A DNA stretch of 64,000 bases from Polytrichum commune (Eukaryota > Streptophyta > Polytrichopsida > Polytrichales > Polytrichaceae), in assembly GCA_950295325.1 (NCBI GenBank), contig OX485803.1, positions 70,137,554 to 70,201,553 on the forward strand, read 5' to 3'. The translations under genes and the position numbers were made by a program. The notes beneath the pieces are model-generated. The model was not told the DNA's origin. It made no database searches and saw nothing but the letters and a program-made list of their open reading frames with translations. This document shows positions 1 through 12,641 of the stretch, piece by piece (the first letter of the stretch is position 1; each line of letters begins with the position of its first letter).

Positions 1-2490
1 CCAAGGGCATGGAGATGTCCCTCAATGTGGTAAATACTAAAAATCTGAATCAACAAAAATTAGATTGTGCTATGTTGGGCTATATGCCATGGATTTATAA
101 ACCTTTGATGACAAGATGATTGATTTCAAAATCCACAAGAGGAATGTTAATCTTACTACTCAAACAAGAGTTACTAAGTGCTCAAAATTAGGATAATGGC
201 TTTGAGGGATACACAAAGAACTTAAACCAAATAATTCATCACCTAATTGAGAGGTTATGTGTAACAAAACCTGGGGAATGGACTTCCATTAGTCCTTAGG
301 TTTTGTCCACTTTACCACACATTTCCACAGGTGATGCTTAAATTGCCCTAATTAATTTCCCTGTGGGATGCAAGAAGAGATGAATGCTTGGAGTGGTGAA
401 CTCAATGATCCAAGTTATAATTTGAAGAGGAACCAAACAACTAAATACATCATGAGTCCATTCAAGTGGTTCGCAGTCCGGTCCCCAATTTAGTGAGTCC
501 GGACAATTAGTTTAGGTGTTCTCAATGCTGACAAGTTGCACGGTCAAGGCTCAAGTGCTCTCAACTACTGCAAAGTGTTCTCTACGCGGCCCGTGCAAAA
601 CTCTGCAAATGGATTAAACTCTTCGGCTGTTCAAGCAACAAGGACAAATCATGAAGACGTCAAGCCTGATGACACGATTTCGGGTGTCCTCAAGGAGAAA
701 TCCCCTGCAAAAGTTGCAGCTTTTGTGTTGTCAAGATCAGGTGATTAATATGAGGTGATGCCAAATTATAGAGAGGACCCAAGCGAAATTATCATCAAAA
801 TCAACCGCACAGCCCGGATCAGCAACCGCTAATTCCAAGTGGACGCGTGCAAGCCGTATGCATGATTCTGTCTATGATTATGGAAAGGTTCGGGTCACAG
901 AAAAGATGGCGTCTTCGATCAATTCAATTGCATCCAAATCCTTTCTAATGCAGTCACAATTATTTCTCACAATCATAGAATTTCAGCCAGCTACCATTCT
1001 GACCTACCCACTTATTTTCATCTAGAGATTAACAGTGAGCTCTTTCTTTCTTTTCTTTTTCTTTTTCTTGGAGACAAGTGAAAAAATTTACTTCTATCAA
1101 CAGTGATCTCACTAGTCTTCCATACTCAATTTGTCACGAGTGAAATATCCTGTTACAGCGCACGCCTCTGATAAACCAAGATTCAGTCGCTGAGTGTACA
1201 ATCGTGGTCACGGTCAAGTTGCAATACGAAACAGGGTATACTTGTTTTATAGAAAGCGAGATGAGGCTGTAGGCTTGATGTATATTCAGGCTCGTCATAC
1301 ATTTGTTAGCTGACTGGGACGAATACAAACTGCTCATCAACCCCTCATTGGCAAATTAAACCACCAAGAGTGAGCTTCTGCAAGTAGGATATTGCTGAGT
1401 TTGAAGTGACGGCAATTATTGTTTCGCTACAGATTAAACTTGCAGAGTATGATATGTCTCAACATCTAGAATAAACCTAGATTGGGAAAACACATGAAGT
1501 CCAACAGCTCCTCCTTAATCCTCTGGCACTTGCATGACTCATCATTGCAATAAACAGCGGACATGTTTCGAAACTCACTGTGAGCTTGCACTCTCCTTTC
1601 AAATAAATTCATTCCAACATAATAATGCATGTTCATGTAGGTGCTCCACAAAGGCTCCAACCACAGAATCTCAAACCTGAAAAACCACGCTTTCATCAAT
1701 TGGGCATGATCAAGTGACATATCAACTCAATCAAGTGCTTTAACTTTTCATATAAGTGAATTTGTGTAGTACCTGGACCTTCAGTATCCCCCCTGACCAA
1801 TTAATTCTTCATTCCAGACACCACTGATCAGAAATTGCCCATCTCTGACGAAACGATCGTCGACAACAACCTTCTTTTCCGGTAAGGACACACATACAAC
1901 TATAGTACTACAAAATGAATGAGTTATGCCCATGAATTAATGCCGTCGCCTGGTTGTGGACCCTGCCAGCAGCTACCCCCTGCCCACCTCCTTTCATCGA
2001 CCCTACGTCCACCACATGTACCGCTTGGTACCAGTGTTGCATAGGTGAATGCATGGTATCAATATTCGACATCAATAATGGAATAAAGAGCCTACCCATA
2101 TGTATCAAAAATGTGATACCAATCAAATATCGATGTTTTGGTAGGTATCTCAAGGGGAGAGAATATTTGTAAACTTAAGTTATTATTTGGGTCAATACCA
2201 TTCTAAATCATATTGACACTAGGGTGATTTTAATTTTTGCCTAACTATGATTCAAAAGACTCTGGGTTGGTATATAGACTTGAATGGTATCAAAAACAAA
2301 AGTACCATTACTACCCATACCCTACTGGTATAAGATATGTGAAATGCTCATTATAGATACTCGATGGTTATCAAATAAAAACAATAGTAGTCCAACACTG
2401 GTTGGTAACAACAAGAAGATTGTCTCCAGTAATTATCAGCACATGCATGGCGCAGCTACCTGCAACCCCTACTGCATCCAACACACAGTT
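1..2490. other. Left flank, no supported gene
   Basis: AT-rich host DNA. All open frames are short and show no recognisable domain or consistent coding character. I see no RNA gene or clear transposon end. The last 200 bases lead into the lipid-transfer protein promoter. Confidence 0.6.
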
Positions 2491-2500
2491 CCCACCACAC

Positions 2501-2510
2501 TTATATAAAG
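2501..2510 (+). promoter_or_regulatory. TATA box of lipid-transfer protein gene
   Basis: TTATATAAAG lies about 195 bases upstream of the lipid-transfer protein ATG. Transcription would be expected to start about 25-35 bases downstream, giving a 5' UTR of about 170 nt. The start site is inferred. Confidence 0.6.
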
Positions 2511-2705
2511 ATCGTAGCTCCGTCTCCCTTGTCATCCACCGCTAGCAGCTAGCCTTCAGCAGTTGTCAACTTGAAGTTTCCAGCTCCGAATTCGCACTTT
2601 CAGTTAAGTCTACCCTATACTGGGTTGGTCTAGTGTTGCGATCTGCAGCTTGCTCTTCTTCGTTGACGGTGTTGGTGGATTGAATATTTTGTGTGAGCTT
2701 GCACA

Positions 2706-3654
2706 ATGGCCAAGTCCAGCAACATGGGAGTGGCAGCATCAGTCTGCCTGGGACTCGTCCTGGCGATGGCGATGGTGGCCGATGTGAAGGCGGCTTGCAG
2801 CATTGCGACCATGCAGCCATGCCTGCCTGCTGCACAGACAGGGGCTTTCCCCTCCAGTGGATGCTGCTCTGCGGTGAACAGCATGGGTGCAGGTGCCGGG
2901 GGACCCAGCTGCCTCTGCTCCCTGGCCACTAGCACCATCGCAAGAGCCAATGGCGTCAACGTCGACTTGGCCATGGGCATTCCCCAGAAATGTGGATTCG
3001 CTGTCCCCCGCGGCTTCACATGCAACAGTATGTGATCTCCCTGTCATAAATCACACATGAATACCTTCATTTCCCCTTCCCCCCCCCCTCTCTCTCTGTG
3101 CCACACAGAGCTTGAGCCTAAACTCTGTTTGGCTGGCCCTTCAGAGTCTATCAATGCACAATATTCCTCGTCAACAGAAGCGCATTTTGAGCGAACGTTG
3201 CAGTTATGCGCATTTGGTGCCATCCTGTTGCGTTGCCAAAGAGATTTTACCTTCAGATTATGATCTAGTATTCTTGGGCTCCACATTAATTATCTCTCAT
3301 TGCTATATGCATTCATTCTTGACATTGTCTTCATGCTCAAAGTCTATGGCTTAAAATATGACTACGAAGCGTTGATGATCTCGAGCTGTGATATATGGTC
3401 AAGCTCAGATATACATAGGGTGCTCTGCTACTGACATAATTACACATAACTACTCAACGTGCGCATACTTTCTAATCCGGAAATCGGGTAATCATTTGGG
3501 AGGACTTGATCAGCTATGCATTTGCTGTGGAAAGATTTCCGAGAACTGGCAATATGGACATGGATAACACATGGTGTCGCAAGCTCATTTGCAAACTGAT
3601 CTAATTTTGTGTGTTTGCTTCTGGTGTGCAGACAAGTTGGTCCCTGGCGCGTGA
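2706..3654 (+). CDS. Non-specific lipid-transfer protein (eight-cysteine, secreted)
   Basis: Small secreted protein that binds and shuttles lipids at the cell wall or apoplast. Residues 1-29 form a signal peptide with an uncharged core, cut before ACSIA. The eight-cysteine motif is complete: C31-X7-C39-X13-C53C54-X14-C69-L-C71-X24-C96-X9-C106, which is the four-disulfide nsLTP fold with Leu between the CXC cysteines. Read without splicing, the frame ends CNSM at 3035. I prefer a spliced model, exons 2706-3027 and 3632-3654, with a 604-bp GT-AG intron and a pyrimidine-rich acceptor. It changes the tail to CNNKLVPGA and gives 114 aa, and an intron just after the last cysteine codon is common in nsLTP genes. 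The ATG at 2706 is the first after the TATA box and sits in a good context (GCACAATGGC). The nsLTP identity is secure; the exact type and the intron are inferred. Confidence 0.85.
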
Positions 3655-5139
3655 ATGACGAGACTTTGTGCAGTTTCCCCTCACATAAGTGCAATTTTGT
3701 ACAGCTTTGGGTTGGCCACACCTACTTGTGACTGAGTTGTTACAGGCTGAATCCTGATGGAATGTTAGGTAAGTGAATTTCTCATAAGCAGCGATGTTTT
3801 ATAGATCTATTTTGGTACCTCGACAGTTCATGTAGTAGGAACTTCACCTGGTCAACGACTACTGTTGACGTGTTGTATATTTTTTATATATACTTAAAGT
3901 GTGGGCAATAACACCTGCGACGTCATATCTTCTCTTTAATTATGTATGTCGGTGCAACAATGTCATCCTGTTGTCCACACTGTCCGCAGTATTTGTTGAT
4001 GATCAGCGCCCAGTATCCATATGCCTAGCTAGCTGTTCTTGATTTGATCTTCCAATCTGCAACTTTTTGAAAAGTTTCATGTGTGCTGATCGATAATTGC
4101 TAGAGACTTCAAAACTGTTCCAGAATTTGCAGGAATGATTGTTTTAAGGCAGTTATCCAAGGAAATGCACTCAGTGACCTCCTAGACTTCCTAGACATGA
4201 ATCAAATGGGATCACTTTAACATTCATATCGTCTAATGAAGTCGATTACATTACGATGCTAATAGGATGGTTTAAAGGATATACATAGCTATTTAATCTC
4301 AGCAACTGAAAACTGGATCTTCTGTGTATTATATTCAATCACAACGAGGTAAAAATTTCTCGGTTGTTCATGAGTTGACGGATCGAATCGTTGGCAAAAG
4401 TATGGTCAATCCAGTGACAACAAAAAACTTGGAAACATCGAACCTCCAGGATGTGCAACAACACACTGCGTTTTTATATGGGAGCCAGTATGAAATTCTG
4501 AGTAAGCCTATCCTGGCACGTTGACATTAAGAAAGCTGTGAAGAGCTCTAAATTACTTATATCCACAACCTTCAAATAACAACAGAAATTTGGCATGAAT
4601 GATTAATTTGAGCGACTATGCCATGGCTGTCCACCTCTTTCTGTGCTTTAAAAACAAAGGCTCTATAAAGTTCAAGCATTTCTATTGGATGGTTGTAGTA
4701 TTAATTACTCAATTACCACTATTTGATCTTCACCACATCACCACGGCCCTATATCTATTCATTTGAATCATGTGAGCAGCTCTAAGTTCTGCCCCTCTTC
4801 AGTGATAAGCGGTACCTTACATTTAGCTAGCTACACTAAGAATGCAGCTGTTGAGGAATTACTGCTTCAAACAATCATGACAGTGGCTGAAAGTACCTGC
4901 TACCGTACAACAATGCATGCACATGAGTTACATAGCTTCAGATGTCGTGAAGGAACCAAAAGAAACCCGACAGTGAACCGTCCATATCTGATATAATATA
5001 TATATAAATATATGCCAGGTGGACCCCCGGAATATATAATAATTGTAAGTGGATGCCTGGGAGTTACACTTACTCGCTTGTTTTAAAGTCCCGAGAAAGT
5101 ATGTTCTACGTAGTGATTCTCTATGCCATTCATTCCTGT
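3655..5139. other. Intergenic, nothing recognised
   Basis: AT-rich DNA downstream of the lipid-transfer protein gene, including its 3' UTR. Open frames here are short and without recognisable content. There is a short TA-rich run near 4995-5015. Confidence 0.5.
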
Positions 5140-6150
5140 GGGATTAGAATAGAGGTCTGGATCAACCATTGCCAAGTTATTTACCAATTGCAGTATCACA
5201 ATTTATTATCACCACTGGTGAAACACATACATATGTTAAGACCTTGCTTCCATATGAGCTTGCTAATCAACAAGTAAGAATACCAACAACAAAGTAGTAC
5301 TACGTATTGCACATCTAGAACCTGTCATAAGACCACCATAAACTTACAGATATATTTCCGTGCTGTAAGCTTCACAAATGTGCTAGCTGGCCATACAGTA
5401 TATAATCTACTTGTTGTAGGGTATTGAAGCAAATCTTTGTAGCTGATCTTCAACTGCTTGATTAACTAGTGACTCTATATACCACTCTTTGCGACCATGA
5501 GATTAAGTGTAGATCAAGCAATGTTGACAAATCATTGCAGCATCACAAATCATAATCACTTATGCTGAATCAGTCATAAATGATGAGAACTTGCTTTCAT
5601 ATATCAAATTGCTAAGTAAGATGTAAGAATTATGACAACAAAGCATAAGTACAACATAATGCAGATTTAGCAGCCATAAGACCACCACAAATCGATTGAA
5701 TCCATGTTGTAAGCCTTATACATGATGTGTTAGGTGGTCATACAGCATGTCTTCTTGTTGTAGGTCATTGAAGTAATCTTTGCACTTTCTCCTAATCAAC
5801 TACTTAATTTGACCTGATTCTCTTCACCACTCTTTGCGGTGATGTGATCATTAGATCTGATCATGCATAGTAGAAAAATTCGAGAATCACAAATCATCAC
5901 TCCTTGTGGTGAAACACTTGCCAATGATTATACAAAATTGCTTTCATATTAATTTGCTACTAAACATGTAATTAACAATGTCAACAACAAAGTAATATAA
6001 CTTAATGCAGATCTAGCAGTGATAAGATCAACCATGACACAAACGGGTTGAAGCCGTGCTGTAAGTCTTATACATGTGCTATCTGATCATACAGTATATT
6101 GGTTTGTTGGAGGCCATTGAAGTAAATCTCTGCACCTGCTCTTCAACTGC
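5140..6150. repeat. Tandem array of diverged ~350-bp units
   Basis: A block starting AACAACAAAG recurs at about 5284, 5634 and 5983, a period of 349-350 bp. Each is followed in the same order by a CATAAGACCACC-like segment, a TGTAAGC...ACATGTGCTA-like segment, a CATTGAAGTAAATC-like segment and, in the first two, a CACTCTTTGCG segment. A partial earlier unit begins near 5140, so there are about 2.9 copies in all. The copies are clearly diverged, with many substitutions and small indels. No coding frame runs through them. Confidence 0.75.
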
Positions 6151-7511
6151 ACCGCTAGACATACGAGGTCGCAGAAGATTTGGCTTATAGACATGGAAGA
6201 GTCGGTTTGCTGTGGAGGACTACTAGATGCTCACCTTGGACAGGTGCCCCATAAAATTAATGGGTGATGCAACGGGCAGGAAAGGCATGGGCCCATGATT
6301 GTGTGAATATTTAAATAAAAATTTCCTGAGCCCAACATTGATTATTGTACTGTACCAGAACGTACAATCTTGCACGGTGTAAACTCCTTTGATAGCACAT
6401 AGGTGCTTTGGGCGAGAGGCAGCTACAAAATTATCAATTTCGGCAGACAATTGGTTCAGGTCACTCTCGCCATCACTTTACATTCTGCAACCTTCCGTGC
6501 TGCGTGCAAAAAGAGATCATGGATGCAGTATGGCCAATGGTTCACTGCTACATCACTTTCGGACAACACATAGGGACAGATCACCCTACCTTTTAAAAGG
6601 GACGACTTCTTCATGGACAGTGAAGCCCACTACAACACGGTTACCTTACCTTGGTAGGTTCGAATCACAATTTAAACCCCAACCACATCTCTTTCGAGAT
6701 TGATCCATACATTACTGAATGTGGAGGATTCACCTCGGTTATTCTTCCGAGTCAATCAATCTCAAAACCTAGGAGGACAAGTAGTGGCAAAATTTTGGGG
6801 TGATCCCATTATGGCCCCTGATGATGGTCAATGTTTGGCATCATGATTGTAAGACATCACCAACGCTTTCAACAAGAGACTTTATTACATAGCATCACCA
6901 GAGAAAAGCAAGTTTTGATCCCGCTGTGCTTTAGTGGTGTACTATACAATAAAAAGTATCAACTATAATAGTATCAACTATATAATAAAAAGTGCCCTTC
7001 ATCGCTTTCAGCACTTCTCAATTCGAACCTTGTGAACAGTAGTGGGATAGTAGCTGAATCCCAGAGCTCTTGAGACTACTTAGTTTTCCATTTTTTGAGA
7101 GACGTGTTCCAGATTCGAATTGGTGATGTTGACGATTGGCATTGTGGAGAAAGCTGCATAATTTAACATATCAATTCTGTAGGAATATTCAGCAGGAGCA
7201 CGACTAGAATATTGTCACCGTCTAGTCCAAATAGTTAGCCTGATGTTCTCCCTGCAGAATTCTGCCTCCAGAAAAGCATATTAATTAGCACGAGTACCTA
7301 TGTCAATAGAATTCCCCTCATGTATGTGTAATGGATTTGCAGCACTTGGTGTATTTAATGTTCCATCTTTTGCTGTATTTGTGATCCATTTCGCCATGTC
7401 CAGTGTCGTCATTCCTGGATAATGTAAAGCATAGCAGAGCTAGTCATAGCTTAATATTGTGGTAACTGTGATCTTGTCCTCATAATAATTCTTCAAGGCT
7501 TAGTGCCAAGC
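6151..7511. other. Intergenic, nothing recognised
   Basis: Host DNA with several short overlapping frames around 6220-6700 on both strands, none with a recognisable domain. A GGTTCGAATC string near 6657 looks like a Pol III B box but has no tRNA fold around it. Confidence 0.4.
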
Positions 7512-7925
7512 ATGTTCAAAATTCGGTTTGTGAAGAAGACTAGGGTTCCGCAGGTTGCTTCTTCCGGCACTAGTACTGCACAGCATGTAGACATCGAAGC
7601 TATCAAAGCGAAGCTGGACAAGAGACTCGGCAGAGACATCGGCATTCCGAGGCATCGTCATCAGGAGCTCCCAAGAGTACAGCTCGCCAAGGTTCAATCG
7701 AAGCTGCAATTGGACGTGGAGGCGTCTACATCGGTCAAGGAAGCTCACCTCATGTCGAGCAAGCTCAGCAAGCGCTTCAAGCTGCCATCTCTAATTTGTG
7801 GCACCAAGCACATTGAACGCCATGCCAGCATCATTGAATCCTCATGTGATTCGCATTATTCGGCGAGTTCATCAATTTTCAGCTCTTCCCAGGAAACTAA
7901 TCATAGCAAGTCTAGTGATGATTGA
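7512..7925 (+). CDS. Hypothetical Lys/Ser-rich ORF
   Basis: An uninterrupted frame of 137 aa from ATG (MFKIRFVKKTRV...) to TGA. The middle is Lys/Arg-rich and the last 35 residues are Ser-rich (SASSSIFSSSQ). The stretch is less AT-rich than its surroundings, which is the main reason to list it. I recognise no domain, signal peptide or membrane segment. No TATA box or splice site clearly belongs to it. It could be a small gene, a terminal exon, a broken gene fragment or chance. Confidence 0.3.
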   Translation: MFKIRFVKKTRVPQVASSGTSTAQHVDIEAIKAKLDKRLGRDIGIPRHRHQELPRVQLAKVQSKLQLDVEASTSVKEAHLMSSKLSKRFKLPSLICGTKHIERHASIIESSCDSHYSASSSIFSSSQETNHSKSSDD

Positions 7926-10900
7926 CATGCGTGTGATCTGCCCCATATGATGATTTGTCAGGGATAACCAGGACACACCGACTAGAATAGGGAATCAGTA
8001 CACCTTCCAGTGTATCAATTCATCAACAATTTATTAGAGTTTCAGATATATTCATTATGGTAGCGTCTCCATGCATCATGGTTGTTGCGATGATCCACAA
8101 AATCTTCTTCAGTTTCTCATCAATTAATGTGCAACCATGTTATTTCCATTTTTCGATAAACTCAGGCTTCACATGACCACTTGACATCACCAAACATGTT
8201 CATTCATAGCTCCTGGGATATATTTATGTATGTCATCTGAGGCAGTGATTGTATCTTGTAATGTTCTCATTATACTCAATGAATTCATGCTCTCCCACAC
8301 ATCTCATCAAGATTCTAAAGCTCGATCATCAACATGCCTCCAGTGATTACCTTGCAGCTCAATATTACATTTTGCACACTGCCCCTTACCCTGCTTCACG
8401 TGTACATCAGGAACTTGCAGCTTGACCTCTAGAGTCTATCTTCTCAGCATCTTCCGCACCTACTACTACGTGCAAGGACAATCCTAGATGTCCTTGATTC
8501 AATACATAAAAGAATACAGAAAGACCCATGTTAAATCTTTGAAGCTTTTACCTCCTTTGAAGATTCGGAGCTTTTTGAATTGGAGTCCTTCAATTTGCCT
8601 AGTAGGAGCTGGACAGAATCCACTTGGTAATTTAATTTAGGCCTTGGGTTAAGAGATTGTTCCCGGTGACCAGCATATTTTTAATTTAGACAACCTGCAG
8701 CATGTTGTACTCATAATTCAATCTGTAGTATTTCATCTCCCTTAATTTCTACCCCATTCTCGCCCTCTCCTCAAACTCCAGATTTCTGTAATAATGAAGA
8801 ATGCGTTCATTAGGTTGATCCTGAATCAAGGCAGGTTCAAGTGATTCTTCTTCATTAAGAGTTTGTTCACAGAAAAACAAATCTGTTTTAATACAACCTG
8901 ATTCTCTGGTTTCTCTCAGAATTTTCAACACTGTAGTCGTCGGGTCAAGCGATTTTGCAGACTATTCCACATTGAATACGAAGCAACAAATTATCACCCA
9001 TAATTGATGACCTTTTTATGATTTGACCACTACATATAATAATGAACACATGTCACCCTGCCATTAGTTCTAATAGGGATATTGTCTCATCCTTTCATTG
9101 AATAGCCACATATCATTAATATTGAACCTTTTAACCTTAAACCACCTCAACATATATTCAATATTGACCTTCTATCCATTTGACTAACTCGTCTAAAGAA
9201 GTATCACACATAATTGAGGACAGTTGCTTATGTAATGTGAGGGTGGCCCTCTTATTTTACTAAATTTATTATTATTATTATTATTATTAATTTTTATGAG
9301 AAATTCTAATTTTATAAAGCCCATCTAGTGTAGTTTAAATTTACCTGGGATTTTCGAAAGCAACTATCATAAAGAAAGACTAAATGGTTAGCAATAAGTG
9401 TCTTGGATTTCATTTTGACCACATAGATGTGCCGCACGATCACATGACCTATCATAATTTGAACAATTCTAGTTGTAAGCTAAAATATTAAGAAAATATA
9501 TTTTTTTGCTCATCTTCATGTGTGCAACAAAAAAATCAAATTTTGACATGTCATGTGACTCCCCAACACATCTTGGGGTCGTTTATATAAAATTGTGCCC
9601 CAATTGTAGGGTAACATGCCAGTACATGCTATCATGTTCTAGTACCTAAGACAAATAACATACCCATGTTGACCTTCAACAAGCCCAATACTTTTGGGCT
9701 CATAATCGTAGAAACAACGCAGTGTGCAATTGTCATGAATGTGGCACTGTAGATGTGTGAGGCAAGTTTTGCAAGAACCATCCATGTATGGATTGAATCC
9801 ATGACCATGGCTCGTCCTTGTTAAACATATCATTGAGGTGGAAATGGTGGGGTTCGTTAGGATGCAAGCATTTACCTAAAACAATGTAGGATTTGCCCCC
9901 AAACCATGCACGTTGGACCATGGGGCTAGATGGCAGACGTGGTGGTTGGTTGACCTCAATGGAATATGTTCTACAAATTTTATGATGCAAACACTCCCCC
10001 TTTAAGCCCACCCCGTGTTGAAAAGAGGGATTTCTGTGGCGGAACGGGGCATGGTCTAAGCTGATGGGGTCTCCTTTTGCAATTGAGAATCTGAGGAAGA
10101 GAGATGGTTAATTCGAGGTGGGGTCCGTACATAGGGGCTTGGAGTGGTCAAGCAAGTGCATAATGCTCCACAATGGCTCTGTGCCACCCTTCTATAAATC
10201 CTTGCCATTGTGGCCATCAATGTGGGGGGGGGGGGTTTGTTGGATGGGGGGCTCATTGAGGAGAACCCTATCTTGGACTCTCATTCTGGGACCCAAGAAC
10301 CAAATGCGGGCCATTCAAGTGCCAAGGAGAATGTGCCAAAATGAATGTTGAAGAATTAGGGGTTGACGTTGTGAGTGTTTAAAGTTTAATGTTTGGTGCC
10401 ACCCCCTTAATGGAAGGAAACCTTTGTGGCAAGTAACCTCCCTTCAAGGTTGCCTTCAAACACTTTGCACCCGAAAACCAAATATTGGGTGCATTGAAAT
10501 TTTGCACAAAGGCATCGGAGGTCAGCCACAAGGATTTCCAAAAATTTAAATATCAAAAGCAATTGGAAGAAATCAAGGAAGGCATGACTAGTGACATTGA
10601 AAGAGGTTACGTAATAATCAAAATGTAGAGGACCCTAACAAACACATGCTTCTTGGGCCATTGAAACAACGAAGGTGCCTCAAATCAAGTCAAATAGCTA
10701 GGGTGTTAATATGGCAGGCAAATCCAACAATGGGCCAAGCAAAATCTCACACAAGTCCACATTCTCAAGCCATGATTACTCAACTTCCAATTAAATTTGA
10801 AACACATGCAACAACACATGCATCAATGCCACTTGAACAAGAAACCTAAAATTGGAGGCATGTTGCCCACATGAAAACCAAAACGACATCAAATGGTAGA

Positions 10901-12187
10901 AACAACTTGTGAGAGCAAAAATGAGAACATTCACAAGTTTCAAGAGATTGGAATTGAAACCCACTTGAAGAAATTGGAGCTCCAAATGCCACCACAACTC
11001 TCCCAACTACTCCCCCGCAAAGAGATACACCCAAGATACACAATTTAATGACAAAAACCAAAATTGCCAGAATGTGGAACTGCAAAGGGCTCGGGGAGGT
11101 GACTATCAGAATTTTAGAAACCACGTGAGAGAAGAAAAAAAATAGAGTCAATTTAATTCATTGAAGGTAAAAATTATAAATACATTAGATCTACCATAGC
11201 ATTGGAAATATGTCCCCTACATGATTATATGTAAAATAGGGTGGTGAATAATTCCTTCGTTAAATAATCAATAGAAAAAAAATAGGGTTATAGATATTGG
11301 ATCCCCCTAAAAGTGTGTAGTAGGATCAATACTATAATTATGGCTTTTGTATTTGGCTTTCTTGTATTTGAATGCAAATTTTTTTTTTGGAGTAGGTAGT
11401 TGTGCAAAATTCTATGTCTTGTCACAACTGATTGTAATTCTTGTTTTGTTCTATCCGTGTTTACAACTTGCCTATGTGCTTGTATATTTTGTTATTTCCA
11501 TGTTTATTGATAACCCTTTAACTAGTACCCAAATGCTATTAGTTGTGTATTGAATGATACTTTGAATGATTTAGGATTGGTATAATCAATTGAAACCAAT
11601 TGAATGACAAGATAGATGGTATGGAATGTTTGTTGCTCACATAGTCAATTTTGCAATGCTATAATATTTCGTCCACTATTTGGTACTTGTATGATTTGTA
11701 ACAAAAAGTAGCCTCTCTAAATAATTACAAATAAATATAGGGTGCTAAAAAATACGTCAAAGTAGCTTTATATCTACAAATAGGGCGGGAAAAAATATTG
11801 AGAGGTGCATAAATATCCCCCCATTAAATACCCCATTATTACACGTGGTTACAAAATGTAAGGGGGTGTGATCGCCCCGAGGCAAAGGGTAGATTCATTG
11901 CCACAATTCGAGTTGTTGGGGCTCATAATATGAACCTTGGATCACGCCTATCAGGCTCACCATGAATTTGCAACATGCCACTTCAATGTAGCAACCTACC
12001 GTCGTCATTTACCAACCTTCCAATGTGGGAAGGTACCTACCTTTCACCTTGTGATGTGGCATGCCAAGAATAAACCCTATTGCCTCCCGTATACATGGGA
12101 GCGATGTGTTGGTAGTACAAAGGGTTTTCCCCCAATTGATGGAAGCAACAATGCACCAGCTTGCCACTGGCAAGTCCCCAGTATGGG
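7926..12187. other. Intergenic left of the LINE block
   Basis: AT-rich host DNA without a supported gene. It contains a TTA microsatellite (9265-9290) and a G-run near 10220. The final 250 bases (11937-12187) are less AT-rich and are the left half of the site that the outer LINE entered. Confidence 0.5.
9265..9290. repeat. (TTA)n microsatellite
   Basis: About eight uninterrupted ATT/TTA triplets. Confidence 0.9.
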
Positions 12188-12200
12188 CCACTACCCAATA
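12188..12200. repeat. Target-site duplication of E1, left copy
   Basis: CCACTACCCAATA, directly next to the 3' end of E1. The identical 13-mer is at 53909-53921 on the far side of the block. A 13-bp perfect match at both predicted ends of the outer element is strong evidence that everything between entered as one insertion plus later nested ones. Confidence 0.9.
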
Positions 12201-12440
12201 GATAGATAGAAACTCCGGTCCCTTTTAGGGGCCATCGTGAATAGAGTGTCCGTTCGTAATGCCAACAACCCGATGCCCACAGGACATGGGGAAGTTGGGA
12301 CAAGACTACTCTCCTCTTTCGAGGATGGACACTATAGTAACCGAGAAACAAATAACATGGGCCGATCATGGCCCACGGGGGGTGCATGCCTTTTAAGTAT
12401 AGTTGGTGTTTTTGTGATGAGAGCGAACACCAGGTCATGA

Positions 12441-12494
12441 TTCCTCGGTTGGTTGTGGGAGGATGTTTGAGTTAAGACGTTCCGGGTTCGATTC
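12441..12494 (+). promoter_or_regulatory. Pol III A/B-box-like segment, antisense in LINE 3' UTR
   Basis: On the strand opposite to the LINE, a TTGGTTGTGGGAGG stretch resembles a tRNA A box. About 30 bases later, GGTTCGATTC matches the B-box consensus. The same layout is kept in E2 (B box 20546-20555, GGTTCAATTC) and E3 (53140-53149). Flanking stems are poor, so this is not a tRNA gene. It may be a tRNA-derived or SINE-like remnant. Confidence 0.35.
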
Positions 12495-12641
12495 GAGTCG
12501 AGTCCGTATGATCGTTTTAAATTTAAGACGTGACTTGGTGCTGCAAGTGAGTAAAAGGCAGGAAATTTGTACCAACCAACCGGCATCAATCCCTCATTCT
12601 GAGCTGTAAATAGATATTAAATATTATATAAGTTTTGGGTT

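Noticed and set aside
6600-6720. GGTTCGAATC at about 6657 as a tRNA gene
   Set aside because: No T-arm pairing, no A box and no cloverleaf around it.
10190-10270. G-run near 10220 as a telomere-like or quadruplex locus
   Set aside because: A single homopolymer run of Gs plus short G stretches, without a repeated telomere unit.
11937-12209. 90-codon frame just left of the LINE block
   Set aside because: It runs over the target duplication into the LINE end; no domain and no homologous continuation at 53922.
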